Origin: Dipteris shenzhenensis
Taxonomy: Eukaryota > Polypodiophyta > Polypodiopsida > Gleicheniales
Length of the DNA: 64,000 nt
Direction: 5' to 3' (one strand)
NCBI GenBank assembly: GCA_047967505.1
Contig: CM106540.1
The notes below the pieces were generated by a model. That model saw only the letters and a program-made list of their open reading frames with translations, made no database searches and was not told where the DNA came from. Each line of letters starts with the position of its first letter. The first letter of the stretch is position 1. Below, one piece after another: positions 11,831-22,415 of this stretch. The translations under genes and the position numbers were made by a program.

Positions 11831-12073
11831 TGTTGGGGTAAAGGCACTGGCCACCCTATGTAAATAGTACTTTATGTTGTACTTTAATGTAGGACACTTA
11901 AGTACACTAAGTACACATTTGTACTTAGATGTACTTAAGGGTTACTACCTTATCCATAATAGATATATATGTGTGTACTTGGGGAGGTACCACTCACTCA
12001 TTGTGATTATCCCCACTATTGTGTGTGCAGTGAGTCTCTCTACTCCCTACTCTATCTCCCTCACACTCTATCA
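11831..12073 (+). repeat. 5' LTR of element D
   Basis: 243 bp, TGTTGGGGTAAAGG ... CACTCTATCA. The first 14 bases equal the start of the LTR of E, so D and E are sister families; the rest differs. Confidence 0.9.
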
Positions 12074-12075
12074 AC

Positions 12076-12087
12076 TGGTATCAGAGC
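12076..12087 (+). promoter_or_regulatory. Primer-binding site of D (initiator tRNA-Met)
   Basis: TGGTATCAGAGC begins two bases after the LTR. It is the usual complement of the 3' end of plant initiator methionine tRNA, which primes minus-strand DNA synthesis. Confidence 0.92.
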
Positions 12088-12137
12088 CAACGGGCTCTCT
12101 CCCTCCGCCTCCACTCCCATCTCTCCCTAGCCTACCC

Positions 12138-12235
12138 CTACCGTACGGACAAGTCCGTACGGCCGTACGTCGTCCGTACAGCCGTACGGACGGATCGCGA
12201 AGGGCGTCTGCAAGCGCGGGTTTGTACGGACGAGT
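12138..12235 (+). repeat. Palindromic GTACGG cluster in leader of D
   Basis: Several copies of CCGTACGG / GTCCGTACGGAC-type palindromes in about 100 bases, starting some 50 bases after the primer-binding site. The region is very CpG-rich against the AT-rich surroundings. A matching cluster lies in the leader of E. Confidence 0.85.
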
Positions 12236-12322
12236 CGCGATAGCGAGGCTGCAAGGGCGCAGGCTGCAACGGCGAGGGCGCGGGCGGCGTAGCTGCAAGG
12301 AGTAGCAAAGAGCGCTGACGCG

Positions 12323-12443
12323 GCTGCATCAGCGCAGGCCACGGCTGCTGACGCGGCTGCATCTGCGTGGCCAGGGCTGCAAAGCGCAGCTGTATCGGCG
12401 TGGCCAGGGCTTCAAGGCGTGGCTGCATCGGCGTGGCCAGGGC
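12323..12443 (+). repeat. 33-bp tandem repeat, about four units, in leader of D
   Basis: Units start at 12323, 12356, 12389 and 12422, each resembling GCTGCATCGGCGTGGCCAGG, with an exact 33-base period. The period is a multiple of three and the first frame stays open here, but no protein is recognised. Confidence 0.85.
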
Positions 12444-13733
12444 GGTAGGGCTCCTCCTCTACGTGGAATCCAGCATCGAAATCGAACGTGCTGAAGTTAT
12501 CCAGCAAGGGCTGCGTGCACTCCAATCGAAGCAGGAACAAGTTCTCCGTCAAGCGTGCAAAGGTACGCAAGGTACGGGTGCACCCTGTGCAAGGGCACAC
12601 ATTGCTGTACTTTCCTGCTCTTCGACAGCAGATTTTATTTCTGCGTTAACACGCACATCGAGGAGGATCTTTGAGTCTCACTGGGCTCATACATTGAGGA
12701 GGAATTCTTTACTGTTTATCCGTTGTCCACGGGACAGCACTGTACTTCGCCATTGGCATATGAGCCAGGTGTTCTACTTGGGGCAGGGCTTACACTCGCA
12801 CTGAGGCTTAGCTTATGCCGCAAACAGTGTCGAGACAGGTCTTATCACTTGGCCAGTGATTGTACACAGTGTTGGCACTGGGTATATGCATTGGTCAGAT
12901 CTATTTAGACACATGCAGTGTATGCTATTGGATGCAGGTCAAACGACATGCAGTCACATGCCTTGTGAGCAGTAGCAGTTGATGCCATTTACTGTGTTAA
13001 TGCACGGAATGTGCCGTCAATTCAAGGGGCTTTTGATGCTATTATGCGTGGGACAAATGCTTTAATTTGTTGCTGCAAGTACATCCACATTTGGTACAGA
13101 TTTGGTCGATTTTGACCAAGTTTGACTTTCATCAAATTTGGGGCTTTTGTTGCCTGACCGGCAATCTGTCAAGTGGGAGCACTCTACATGCATCAGACTA
13201 TCTCGTGGAGCACTACTATGCTTTGAAAGTGCAAATTTGACTTACAGTGTTTGGTCAAAGGTCAATCTTTTCTTCATGCATTCAAAGGGCTTTTGAGCCA
13301 CCTCACTTCCAAACTGCAAATTCAGTTGGGGGGGAAGTTTCTGGAGCATCTGGAGGTCTAAAATCAGGGATTTTCATCAAAAAATCAGAGATTTACTGTT
13401 TTTTTTTACAGTCCGGGACTGTCAAACAGCAGGTTTGACCATATTTGACTATCAAAAAAGTCAAAAAGTACTGCTACTTTTTCAGAAAACAGTTCTGGGA
13501 TTTTTCTGGAGCACTTTGAAGGAGCTGTACCGCACTTTCGCCAGCAGACCAGACAACAACAACTTGCTGTACTGTTTCTGCAGCAAGTGGGAGAAAGACT
13601 TTCAGTTGGTTTTATGCCACTGAAACAGTACCAAGTTCATTTTCTGATCGTACTTCCGCTGCGGGGGAATTTTCTTGGAGTAACTAGTGCTTAATTGCAC
13701 GACTACAGGGAGTCAAACTCTATTTTCTTTACC

Positions 13734-16700
13734 ATGAGTTCCGGCAGCGATGTGTCGTCCTTGTTTCAGATAAAGAAGCTCGAAGGAGCTAAAAATTACG
13801 ACATATGGAGGACACAATGCTACAATGTGTTGATGCAGAAGGACCAGTACAAACCTATAAAGGAGAAGGGTGTTAAGCCCTCCAACATTACTGATGAGCA
13901 GTGGGAGAAGATGGACGGCTTGGCCAGGTCGACCATTATGCTTACAGTTGTTGATTCACTGGTTGTAGGCATCAGGGATGAACCTACTGCGTGGGAGATG
14001 TGGCAACGTCTTGAGGATACTTATGCCAAGAAAAGTGCCACGGGAAAAGCTTACTGGCTAAAAAAGCTTGTTGGTCTTCAAATGAAGGAGGGGACAGCTA
14101 TGTCCACTCATATTATTGAGTTTAACAGCATATTCAGCCAGGTGATCAACCAGGGGTTGAAGCTCGATGATGAGCTGAAAGCTACACTCATCCTATGTTC
14201 TCTACCTGAGTCATGGGACACATTCAGGACTTCTACCAGCAACTCAAAAACCATTCTGGTATTTGCAGATGTGGAGAGTGCTCTTCTACAGGAAGAGATG
14301 AACAGAAAGAACAATGCTATTGGGAAGTCAAATGCTTTGAATGCACGCAGCAGGTCCAAAACACGTGGAAAAGACAAAGAAAGAGAGAGGAGCAAGTCCC
14401 GCTCTAAGAGTGATCTTGTATGCAACTATTGTGGCAAGAAGGGACATATTGAGAAAAAGTGTTTTCAAAAGAAGAATGACCAGAGAGCCAAAGAAGGCAA
14501 GACTCAAGGCAAGTCTAAGGGCAAAGAAAAAGAGGAGCTGAATGTTACTTATGTTAGTGACAGTGACAGTGGACATGAGATATGTTTCACCTCTTCACTG
14601 GAGGCTCATACACTTCATGCTGGTGATGGATCAGATATGTTTTCCTGGATTATAGATTCAGGTGCTTCCTTTCATGTGACATCCTACAGAGATCTGTTTG
14701 TCAGATATGCAGGAGGGCAGAAGGGAGTTGTCTTTCTTGGTGATAACCATGCATGTTCTATCATTGGTATAGGTGATGTCAGGCTTGTTCTTGAAAATGG
14801 CCAGCAGTTAATGCTTAAAGGAGTCAGGCATGTTCCTGAGGTGAAGAAGAACTTGATTTCCACAGGGTTGTTGGATGATGATGGTTATCTTACCACCTTT
14901 GGTAATCAAAAATGGAAAATCAGCAAAGGGGCAATGGCTATTGCCAGGGGTCCTAAGGTTGATACTTTGTACTCACTTCATGCTGGACATTGTCCGCATT
15001 CTGATGTAAATGCCACCGAGCTGCCAAAGATTTCATTGTGGCATAGCCGGCTTGGCCATATGAGTATTAAGGGAATGGAGCAATTGGCTCATTTTGGTTA
15101 CTTGCTGAGTCTAAAATATTCAGATTTACAGAAATGTGAATTTTGTCTCTACGGTCGTCAAGTACAAATACCTCATAAGAGAAGGTCAGATCAGAAATTA
15201 CAGCTCTTGGAGCTAGTACATACAGATGTGTGTGAGATGCCTACACTCTCTTTAGGAGGTTCAAAGTACATACTGTCATTCATAGATGACGCCACCCGCA
15301 AAGTGTGGGTTTACACTCTCAGAAAGAAGAGTGATACTTTCAAGGCTTTCACTAAGTTTGTTGCACTGGTTGAAAATGAGACAGGCAAAAAACTGAAAGC
15401 CTTACGATCTGACAATGGTGGAGAGTACTTGTCCAAAGAATTTCAAGAATTCTGTGAGGCAAAGGGTATCCAAAGGGTGTTGTCTGCACCATATGATCCT
15501 CCACAGAATGGTACAGCTGAAAAAATGTTCAGGACCATTCAAGAGAAAGTCAGATCCATGTTGTCACATGCTGCATTGCCCCACACATTTTGGGCTGAAG
15601 CTGTAAAGACAGCTGTGCACCTTATTAACAGGTCACCAAACAAGAGACTATGTGGTGGTGTGCCTGAACAGGCATGGACGGGCAAGCCTCCGTCTTACAA
15701 ACACCTACGGGTCTTTGGTTGTGTCGCGTATGTGCATGTACGCAGGGAGGACAGAACTAAACTGGATCCAAAGTCTCTTAAATGCATATTCCTAGGTTAT
15801 GGTGACAAAGGTGAGATGGGCTACAGGATTTGGGATCCCAAGAACAGAAAACTTATACGCAGCAATGATGTCGTGTTTGATGAAACCATCATGTTCAAGG
15901 AACCTGTTGTACAGCAGGAACCTTTAAAAGTAACTATTGATGATGACAGGCATCATGGGCAACACAGACAGGCTGTAAATCAGCCACAACAGCAGCATAA
16001 TCAGCCATTAAATGATGCTGCAGCAGATCCTAATGGACAGCCAGTTATGGCAGAAAACATCCCAATGGATGAGGCACAGTTAGGTGATCTTCCTGACATG
16101 CAAATGCAGCCAGGAATCATGGAACAGCCACCTTATCTGGGTGATGAACAGGCTGGACAGCCAGCTCAAGATGATGGTCTTTGGGTTAGAAGGTCAACCA
16201 GACAGACGCGGCAGCCAGAAAGATTTGTTCCAGGCATTGATTATTTGATGCTCACTGATTGTGGAGAGCCTTCATGCTACAGAGAGGCTAGGCAGAGGGC
16301 AGACAAGGTTCAATGGGATCTTGCTATGAAGTCTGAAATGGACAGTCTTCACAAGAATGGCACTTGGGAATTGGTACCCTTGCCTACTGGTAAGAAGGTA
16401 CTGCCATGCAAATGGGTTTATAGACTTAAAGTCACACCTGGTGAAAAGCCAAGGCATAAAGCCAGACTGGTTGCCAAAGGGTTCAAGCAGGAATATGGTG
16501 TTGACTTTGAGGAGATATTCTCTCCCGTTGTCAAGATGACAACACTCAGAACTGTATTAGCATTGGTTGCACATGCAGATATGGATTTGGTCCAAATGGA
16601 TGTCAAAACAGCATTTCTTCATGGTGATTTACATGAAGAAATTTTTATGCAGCAGCCAGAGGGTTTTACAGTGAAGGGCAAAGAGAAGCTTGTATGCAGA

Positions 16701-17072
16701 CTGAAGAAAAGTCTTTATGGTCTAAAGCAGGCACCCAGGGAATGGTATCATAAGTTTGATACATTCATGCGAACCCAGGGTTACAGGAGAAGTGACATTG
16801 ATCACTGCTTATATACTAAGAAAGCTTCAGATGGCAGTTTACTTATCCTCATTTTGTATGTGGATGACATGTTAATTGCTGGAAAATCTCATAAGGAAAT
16901 GAATGCCTTGAAAAAGAGATTGCACCAGACCTTTGATATGAAGGATCTTGGTGATGCCAACCATATATTGGGTATGCGCATACTTCGGGATAGGGAAAAG
17001 CAGTTGCTATACGTGTGTGCAGTGAGTCTCTCTACTCCCTACTCTATCTCCCTCACACTCTATCAAATATAA
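13734..17072 (+). CDS. Copia Gag-Pol polyprotein of element D, truncated in RT
   Basis: One uninterrupted frame from ATG 13734, chosen because the Gag N-terminus (MSSGSDVSSLFQIKKLEG) starts there as in E; the frame is open a little further upstream. Domains, with residues from this start: UBN2-type Gag 15-200, zinc knuckle CNYCGKKGHIEKKC about 229-242, protease WIIDSGAS about 304, pre-integrase LWHSRLGHM about 435. Integrase has aspartates in HTDVCE (~497) and LRSDNGGEY (~559) and the glutamate in NGTAEKM (~595). In RT the YVDDML box is at about 1041. All catalytic residues I can check are present. The last ~20 residues are translated LTR tail and target duplication, ending at TAA 17070-17072. 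RNase H is absent, so the protein cannot finish reverse transcription alone. Confidence 0.93.
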   Translation: MSSGSDVSSLFQIKKLEGAKNYDIWRTQCYNVLMQKDQYKPIKEKGVKPSNITDEQWEKMDGLARSTIMLTVVDSLVVGIRDEPTAWEMWQRLEDTYAKKSATGKAYWLKKLVGLQMKEGTAMSTHIIEFNSIFSQVINQGLKLDDELKATLILCSLPESWDTFRTSTSNSKTILVFADVESALLQEEMNRKNNAIGKSNALNARSRSKTRGKDKERERSKSRSKSDLVCNYCGKKGHIEKKCFQKKNDQRAKEGKTQGKSKGKEKEELNVTYVSDSDSGHEICFTSSLEAHTLHAGDGSDMFSWIIDSGASFHVTSYRDLFVRYAGGQKGVVFLGDNHACSIIGIGDVRLVLENGQQLMLKGVRHVPEVKKNLISTGLLDDDGYLTTFGNQKWKISKGAMAIARGPKVDTLYSLHAGHCPHSDVNATELPKISLWHSRLGHMSIKGMEQLAHFGYLLSLKYSDLQKCEFCLYGRQVQIPHKRRSDQKLQLLELVHTDVCEMPTLSLGGSKYILSFIDDATRKVWVYTLRKKSDTFKAFTKFVALVENETGKKLKALRSDNGGEYLSKEFQEFCEAKGIQRVLSAPYDPPQNGTAEKMFRTIQEKVRSMLSHAALPHTFWAEAVKTAVHLINRSPNKRLCGGVPEQAWTGKPPSYKHLRVFGCVAYVHVRREDRTKLDPKSLKCIFLGYGDKGEMGYRIWDPKNRKLIRSNDVVFDETIMFKEPVVQQEPLKVTIDDDRHHGQHRQAVNQPQQQHNQPLNDAAADPNGQPVMAENIPMDEAQLGDLPDMQMQPGIMEQPPYLGDEQAGQPAQDDGLWVRRSTRQTRQPERFVPGIDYLMLTDCGEPSCYREARQRADKVQWDLAMKSEMDSLHKNGTWELVPLPTGKKVLPCKWVYRLKVTPGEKPRHKARLVAKGFKQEYGVDFEEIFSPVVKMTTLRTVLALVAHADMDLVQMDVKTAFLHGDLHEEIFMQQPEGFTVKGKEKLVCRLKKSLYGLKQAPREWYHKFDTFMRTQGYRRSDIDHCLYTKKASDGSLLILILYVDDMLIAGKSHKEMNALKKRLHQTFDMKDLGDANHILGMRILRDREKQLLYVCAVSLSTPYSISLTLYQI
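17013..17065 (+). repeat. Tail of 3' LTR of element D
   Basis: About 53 bases, from GTGTGTGCAGTGAG to CACTCTATCA, identical to the end of the 5' LTR (12021-12073). The junction with RT at 17010-17016 has a few bases (GTG) shared by both sides. Confidence 0.92.
17066..17070. other. Target-site duplication of element D, right copy
   Basis: AATAT, equal to 11826-11830. Beyond it the RNase H frame of E resumes on the minus strand. Confidence 0.9.
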
Positions 17073-20000
17073 CCGGTAGTAGACTTCCGGTTATCTGCAT
17101 TCCCTGCATAGTCTGAATCTGTAAAACCATGCACCAATGCATCCTGCCTACCATAGCATATGCACAAGTCTTTGGTACCCTTGAGATACCTCAAGACACC
17201 TTTCACTGTTCCCAGTGCCGCTTGCCTGGATTTGCCATATACCTGCTGATGACTCCCACCGCAAAGGCAATATCCGGACGAGTGGCAACCATGGCATACA
17301 TCAAAGATCCAACTGCAGATGCATACGGAACCTTGGCCATTTCAGCCTTATCATCATCTGATCTGGGGCTGTCCTTACTGTTGAGTTTTAAATGTGGAGG
17401 CAACGGGGTACTAATAGACTTCCCCCCCTCCATTTTAAAGCGCTGCAGTACTTTGTCAATGTACTCTTTCTGTGACAGAAACAAAAGTCCCTTGGACCTG
17501 TCACGAGTAATCCGCATGCCAAGAATATGATTTGCATCACCCAAGTCTTTCATGTCAAAAGACTTATGCAGTTGTTTCTTCAAAGCACTAATCTCATGCT
17601 GAGATTTACTGGCAATAAGCATGTCATCCACATATAGAATGAGTAGCATCAAACTGCCATCCTTTGCCCGTTTGGTGTACAAGCAATGATCGGTCTCACA
17701 CCTATGATACCCTTGGGACTGCATGAAGGCATCAAACTTCTTGTACCATTCTCTTGGCGCCTGCTTGAGTCCATACAAGCTCCTCTTGAGCTTACACACA
17801 AGCTGCTCTTTCCCTTTAACAGCATATCCCTCTGGCTGACTCATATAGATCTCATCATGGAGATCTCCGTGAAGAAAAGCTGTCTTCACATCCATCTGAC
17901 ATAAATCCATGTCGTCATGAGCAACAAGAGCTAACACTGCTCTCAAAGTAGTCATCTTGACTACAGGGGAAAAGATCTCATCAAAGTCAATGCCCTTCTC
18001 CTGCTTAAATCCCTTGGCAACCAATCTGGCCTTATACCTCGGTAAAGCATTTGAATCCACTTTGACTTTGTAAACCCACTTGCATGGCAAAACCTTTCTG
18101 CCTGCAGGTAGCTGCACCAAGTCCCATGTATCATTTTGAAGTAGGGAGTCCATTTCTGACTGCATGGCTTTCTCCCACTTCTTTTTCTCTGTTCTTCCCA
18201 TAGCTTCCTTGAAGCTGGAAGGCTCACCACAATCTGTCAGCATGATAAAATCAGCCACATTATTGGCTCCTGGAACAAACCTGGCAGGAGGCCGTTGTAC
18301 ACGGGTGCTCCTCCTAACAAAATGTTCCGGATTAGGCTGCTGTCCAGCCTGTTCGTCATGCATGACGGGTGGCTGTACCACCATATCTGGCTGTTCTACA
18401 GCCCCATCTGCTGGCATATCCAGTGGTGCATCATTGGCAAAATTATCTGGCTGATTTTCAGCCTGTATACCCTCTTGAACAGGGTTATCTGCAGCAGCCT
18501 GCTGCTGCATATAAATGGGCATTCTTTGCTGTCTAACATCATCATAAATAACCCTCCTGTATTCCACAGGTTGCACGGGTTCCTTGTGTACACTATCCTC
18601 TTTAAAGATGACATCATTGCTGCGTATAATCTTCCGTTTAACGGGATCCCATAACCTGTACCCCATTTCACCTTCATCACCATAACCCATAAAGATGCAT
18701 CTGATAGACTTTGGATCCAGTTTGGTGCGCAGTTTTTTGCGTACATGAGCAAAGCACTCGCAACCAAATACACGTAAGTGCTTATATGAAGGTGGCTTGC
18801 CAGACCACACCTCCTCTGGCACTTTCAACTCCAAAGCCTTGTTTGGCGACCTGTTAATAATGTGAACTGCTGTTTGCACGGCTTCTGCCCAAAAGCCATG
18901 GGGTAATGCAGCATAAGACAACATACATCGAACCTTCTCCTGAATAGTTCGATTCATACGCTCACTTGCACCATTTTGAGATGCATTATGAGGGGCTGTG
19001 AGTTCCTGTTTGATGCCCTTAGCTTGGCAAAACTGCACAAAAGCATGTGACACATACTCACCCCCATTATCGGATCTGAGGCATTTCAGCCTGCGACCTG
19101 TCCGATTCTCAACCTGAGCGACAAACTTCTTGAAAGCATCTAAGGCATCGCCCTTATGCTTCAAGAAATAGACCCACACTTTGCGTGTGGCATCATCAAT
19201 GAAAGTAATAAAGTATTTTGCACCCCCTAGTGATAACTGTGGCATCTCACACAAATCAGTGTGCACTAGATCAAGTGGTGCTCTATTCTGGGGAGTTCTC
19301 CTCTTATGAGGAGTCACAGAATGCTTGCCAAATATACAATGATCACAAGTAGGCAAATCTGAAAAAGAAAGAGACGGCAGATAACCCAAACGTGACAGTT
19401 CTTGCATTCCTTTAACAGACATGTGTCCCAACTGGCTATGCCACAATGAAACCTTTGGCAGCTCGGTTATGGCAACAACATGATTACCCACACTGGAAAC
19501 ATAAAGAGGGTACAAGGTATCACTCTTAAAACCCTCAGCCACTACAGCCTAGCCATCAGTAATCACCCATTTGGAATCCCCAAATGTGGTGTGGTAACCA
19601 CTGTCATCCAATAAGCCATCCAATAAGCCAGTGCTAATCAGATTTTTCTTGATTTGCGGCACATGGCGGACACCATCAAGCATGAATATGCGTCCATCAG
19701 GAAATACTATCTGTATACTGCCAATCCCTGCAATCTGACATGCATAGTTGTTCCCAAGATGAACAACTCCATGAGTACCTGTGTAGGAAGTAAACCACTC
19801 CCTATGAGGAGTAACATGAAAAGAAGCACCTGAATCCAAGAGCCAGGTGTGCATGTCATGGCCATCAATAACCAAAGCATGTGCTATTACAGCAGAAGAG
19901 CATAAAACATCATGTATCTCACTGTCACTGTCCTCTGCTGCAACATTCACTGCATCCAAGTCATCTGCCTTGGCCTTGCCTTTGCCTTTGCTTCCATTGC

Positions 20001-20796
20001 CCGCATCCTTTGTTTCAGCCTTCTTGGCTTTCTGATCCCGTATAAACTTGAAGCACTTAGACTTCACATGTCCCTTCTTGCCACAATAAAAGCATTCAAT
20101 ATCCTTTTTGCCACGGGACTGACTGCGGGATTTGGACTTACTAGCAGATCTCCCCTTCTGCTGAGTCCTGCCTCTATCCTGTACGTGCAAGGCATTTGAA
20201 GACTTGCTGCTCGCATTATTCTTCCTGCTCATCTCCTCCATAAGGAGAGAGCTCTCTACATCAGCATAAATAAGAGTGACATTCGAATTTGACAGGGTGG
20301 TCTTGAATGTGTCCCAACTCTCAGGGAGGGTACACAGCAAGAAAGTAGCCTTGAACTCCTCATCAAGATTCAATCCCTGTGCAATCAGCTGTGTAAAGAT
20401 GGCATTGAACTCACTCAAGTGTGAGGTCATAGCTGTACCTTCCTTCATGCGAAGATCAACCAGCTTCTTTAACCAATAAACCTTACTGGCTGAGCTCTTT
20501 TGGGCATACAATTCTTCTAGCCTTTGCCATAGACCATAAGAGGTCTTTTCAGCCTGAACATTGAACACAAGAGTGTCAGAAATAGTGAGCATGATAGCTG
20601 CCCTTGCGGACAAATCAAGCTCTTCCCAGTCATCAGCTGCCATGTCAGATGGCTTGACACCCTTCACCCTTATGGGCTTAGAAATCTTCTTTAACAGAAG
20701 TACATTCAAGCACTGTTCTGCCCATAATGCATAATTGTGTGCTCCTTCCAGTTTCTTTATGTTCAGAATTGAAGATTCACTTCCCCCTGATGCCAT
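17071..20796 (-). pseudogene. Copia Gag-Pol of element E (gag to start of RNase H), with in-frame stop and frameshift
   Basis: Read on the minus strand from ATG 20794-20796 (MASGGSESSILNIKKLEG). UBN2-type Gag is followed by zinc knuckle CFYCGKKGHVKSKC (about 20055-20098) and protease WLLDSGASFHVT (about 19830). A single TAG at 19549-19551 interrupts the frame. The same frame then resumes with pre-integrase LWHSQLGHM, integrase (HTDLCEMP, LRSDNGGEY, NGASERMNRT) and RT with YVDDMLIAS near 17625. A one-base loss near 17210 shifts the frame. The next frame continues as LRYLKGTKDLC and FTDSDYAG, the start of RNase H, down to the D insertion. A 12-bp duplication lies at 19609-19632. Closely related to D through all domains. 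One or two lesions besides D make it defective. Confidence 0.92.
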
Positions 20797-22401
20797 ATCA
20801 GATAAGGAAAGTATCTGATTCCCTGGAAGTAAAAAAGACTGAATAAAAAATTCTGATTTCTCAGAAAAAACCTGCTCTATCAAGAGCCAGGAGCACTCAC
20901 AATAGTGCTGTTTTTTACTGTCAGGAAATCTGCAGCAAAACAGAGAATTCTCCCAGTTACTGTACCTTTTGAAACACTGTACCGTGCTCAAATAGGCATA
21001 AAAAACAGTAATTTCAGACTGCTGCAGCTGCTCAACTAGTGCTTAACAGTGCATAATCAGCTGACAAAGCACAAACACTGCTGTAAACACTGCTGTACTG
21101 GCTGTACTGATCACTTCTCCCACCTCAGATGAGGTATTGCACTGAGTTAATATGCATAAACCACTTGGCAAACACCCAAAAAAAAAAAGACACTTCAGCC
21201 TGTCACAAAACCTGCAACAGAAAATGGGATAAATCCCAAGCAATCACCCTTCTGCCAAGGGGATAAAATGCATCTGAAGATCTTTGTCGGTAACCCAAGT
21301 GCTATCAAACAAAATCTGGGCAAAAGCCCCTTGATCTGACACCTGAACCAAGTGAAGAACACCTCAACACTGAGGTAGCATGCAATGTGAAAATCTCTCT
21401 GACAAAATCAACCAACAGTGTAATGCATATACTGTCCTGTGTAGAAATGACATACACAGATCCCAACGTACAAACACTCAATGATGAACCTTTTGAGCAC
21501 TGTCAACGATGGACAGTTAGGGACCGAGTAAACTCGATGCGCCCTGGCCAAGCGTGGCTCAACTGAGGTTCTCTGAGTGTTGCACAAGAAATGTGACCTG
21601 CAAGAAAATGTCACCTCGACACTGCGGAAATCGAGGCAAATGTGTGCTCTCTGGCACCACACTACCTCAAGGCATACAAAGCATCAACTGCCAGGCAAAA
21701 GCCCTATGATCTGCTCACCCGGAAACTGAGATTCAAGCCCAGTAAAAGCATAAAAGTCTCTGCAAAATCAAGGCATTTCCTTCACGAAAACAGATAACTG
21801 TGCAATCAACCACACACTGTGGTTCTCTTCACCTCAAGCACGAGGTAAATGAAGGTACTTGCTGTACTTTCAAGATAACACAGTTTTGTGAACTGAAAAA
21901 TGACCCTGAATCAAGAGCAGAGAGCTCTTTCTCCTTCTTTTTCTTCCCAAAGAAAAAATCTGCGCCTGCTGTACTTCCTGTACCTGCGCAGTGTACGGAA
22001 TCCCAGAAGAGGGAAAACAAAAAATTTTGAAAGTTTTCCCCTGATGTAGCTCCCTGCAGGTACGGCGGCGTCGTCCGTACTGTACGGACGCCCGTACGGA
22101 GTCCGTACGACAGTACGGACGGCCGTATGGTCGTATACCTCCTGAACCTGTGCGACAGCGAGGAAGAAGCCCGAGGGCTCAACAGCTAGCAGCTGCTGGC
22201 GTGACGCGGCGCCGCCCTGCTCACTCTGCCCGCGCCCTGCTCACGCTACCCGCCGGTGCGACGCCCTGTACGGACGACGTACGTCCGGATGTACGGACGA
22301 CGTACGTCCGTACGGCGCTGTCAGCCTGCTGGCCCGTTGGCCCGTGAAGAGGCTAGGTAGAGGTCGAGGGGGGTGGGTAGGCTAGGGTAGAGGGAGAGAA
22401 G
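20797..22401 (-). other. Leader (5' untranslated region) of element E
   Basis: About 1.6 kb between the primer-binding site and the Gag start, with no coding frame recognised. It is unusually long for copia and matches the ~1.65-kb leader of D in length and in having a palindromic GTACGG cluster at its start. Many ACTGT/TACTG words recur near the Gag end. Confidence 0.7.
22060..22318 (-). repeat. Palindromic GTACGG clusters in leader of E
   Basis: Two clusters, 22060-22135 and 22262-22318, of GTACGG/CCGTAC words forming overlapping palindromes. They lie about 80-350 bases inside the primer-binding site. The composition is CpG-rich. The cluster at 12138-12235 in D has the same words at the same place. 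Confidence 0.85.
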
Positions 22402-22413
22402 GCTCTGATACCA
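22402..22413 (-). promoter_or_regulatory. Primer-binding site of E (initiator tRNA-Met)
   Basis: Minus strand TGGTATCAGAGC, two bases after the LTR end, as in D. Confidence 0.92.
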
Positions 22414-22415
22414 GT

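Larger units (their letters stand above)
11831..17065 (+). mobile_element. Copia LTR retrotransposon D nested in E, 3' part deleted
   Basis: Plus-strand element inserted head-on into the RNase H domain of E. It has a complete 5' LTR (11831-12073), a primer-binding site, a ~1.65-kb leader and an open gag-pol. At about 17013 the sequence jumps from reverse transcriptase into the last ~53 bases of an LTR, which end at 17065. RNase H, the polypurine tract and some 190 bases of the 3' LTR are missing. The AATAT duplication on both sides shows that the outer ends are the original ones, so the loss is internal or arose during integration. The surviving LTR tail is identical to the 5' LTR. Confidence 0.92.

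Noticed and set aside
12138-12443. Overlapping R/A-rich reading frames in the leader of D
   Set aside because: Open frames on both strands come from GC-rich repeats without stops; no domain.
13900-13920. Hammerhead ribozyme core (CTGATGAG)
   Set aside because: Lies inside the Gag coding sequence of D and lacks the GAAA core and stems. I also found none near the Penelope-like element.
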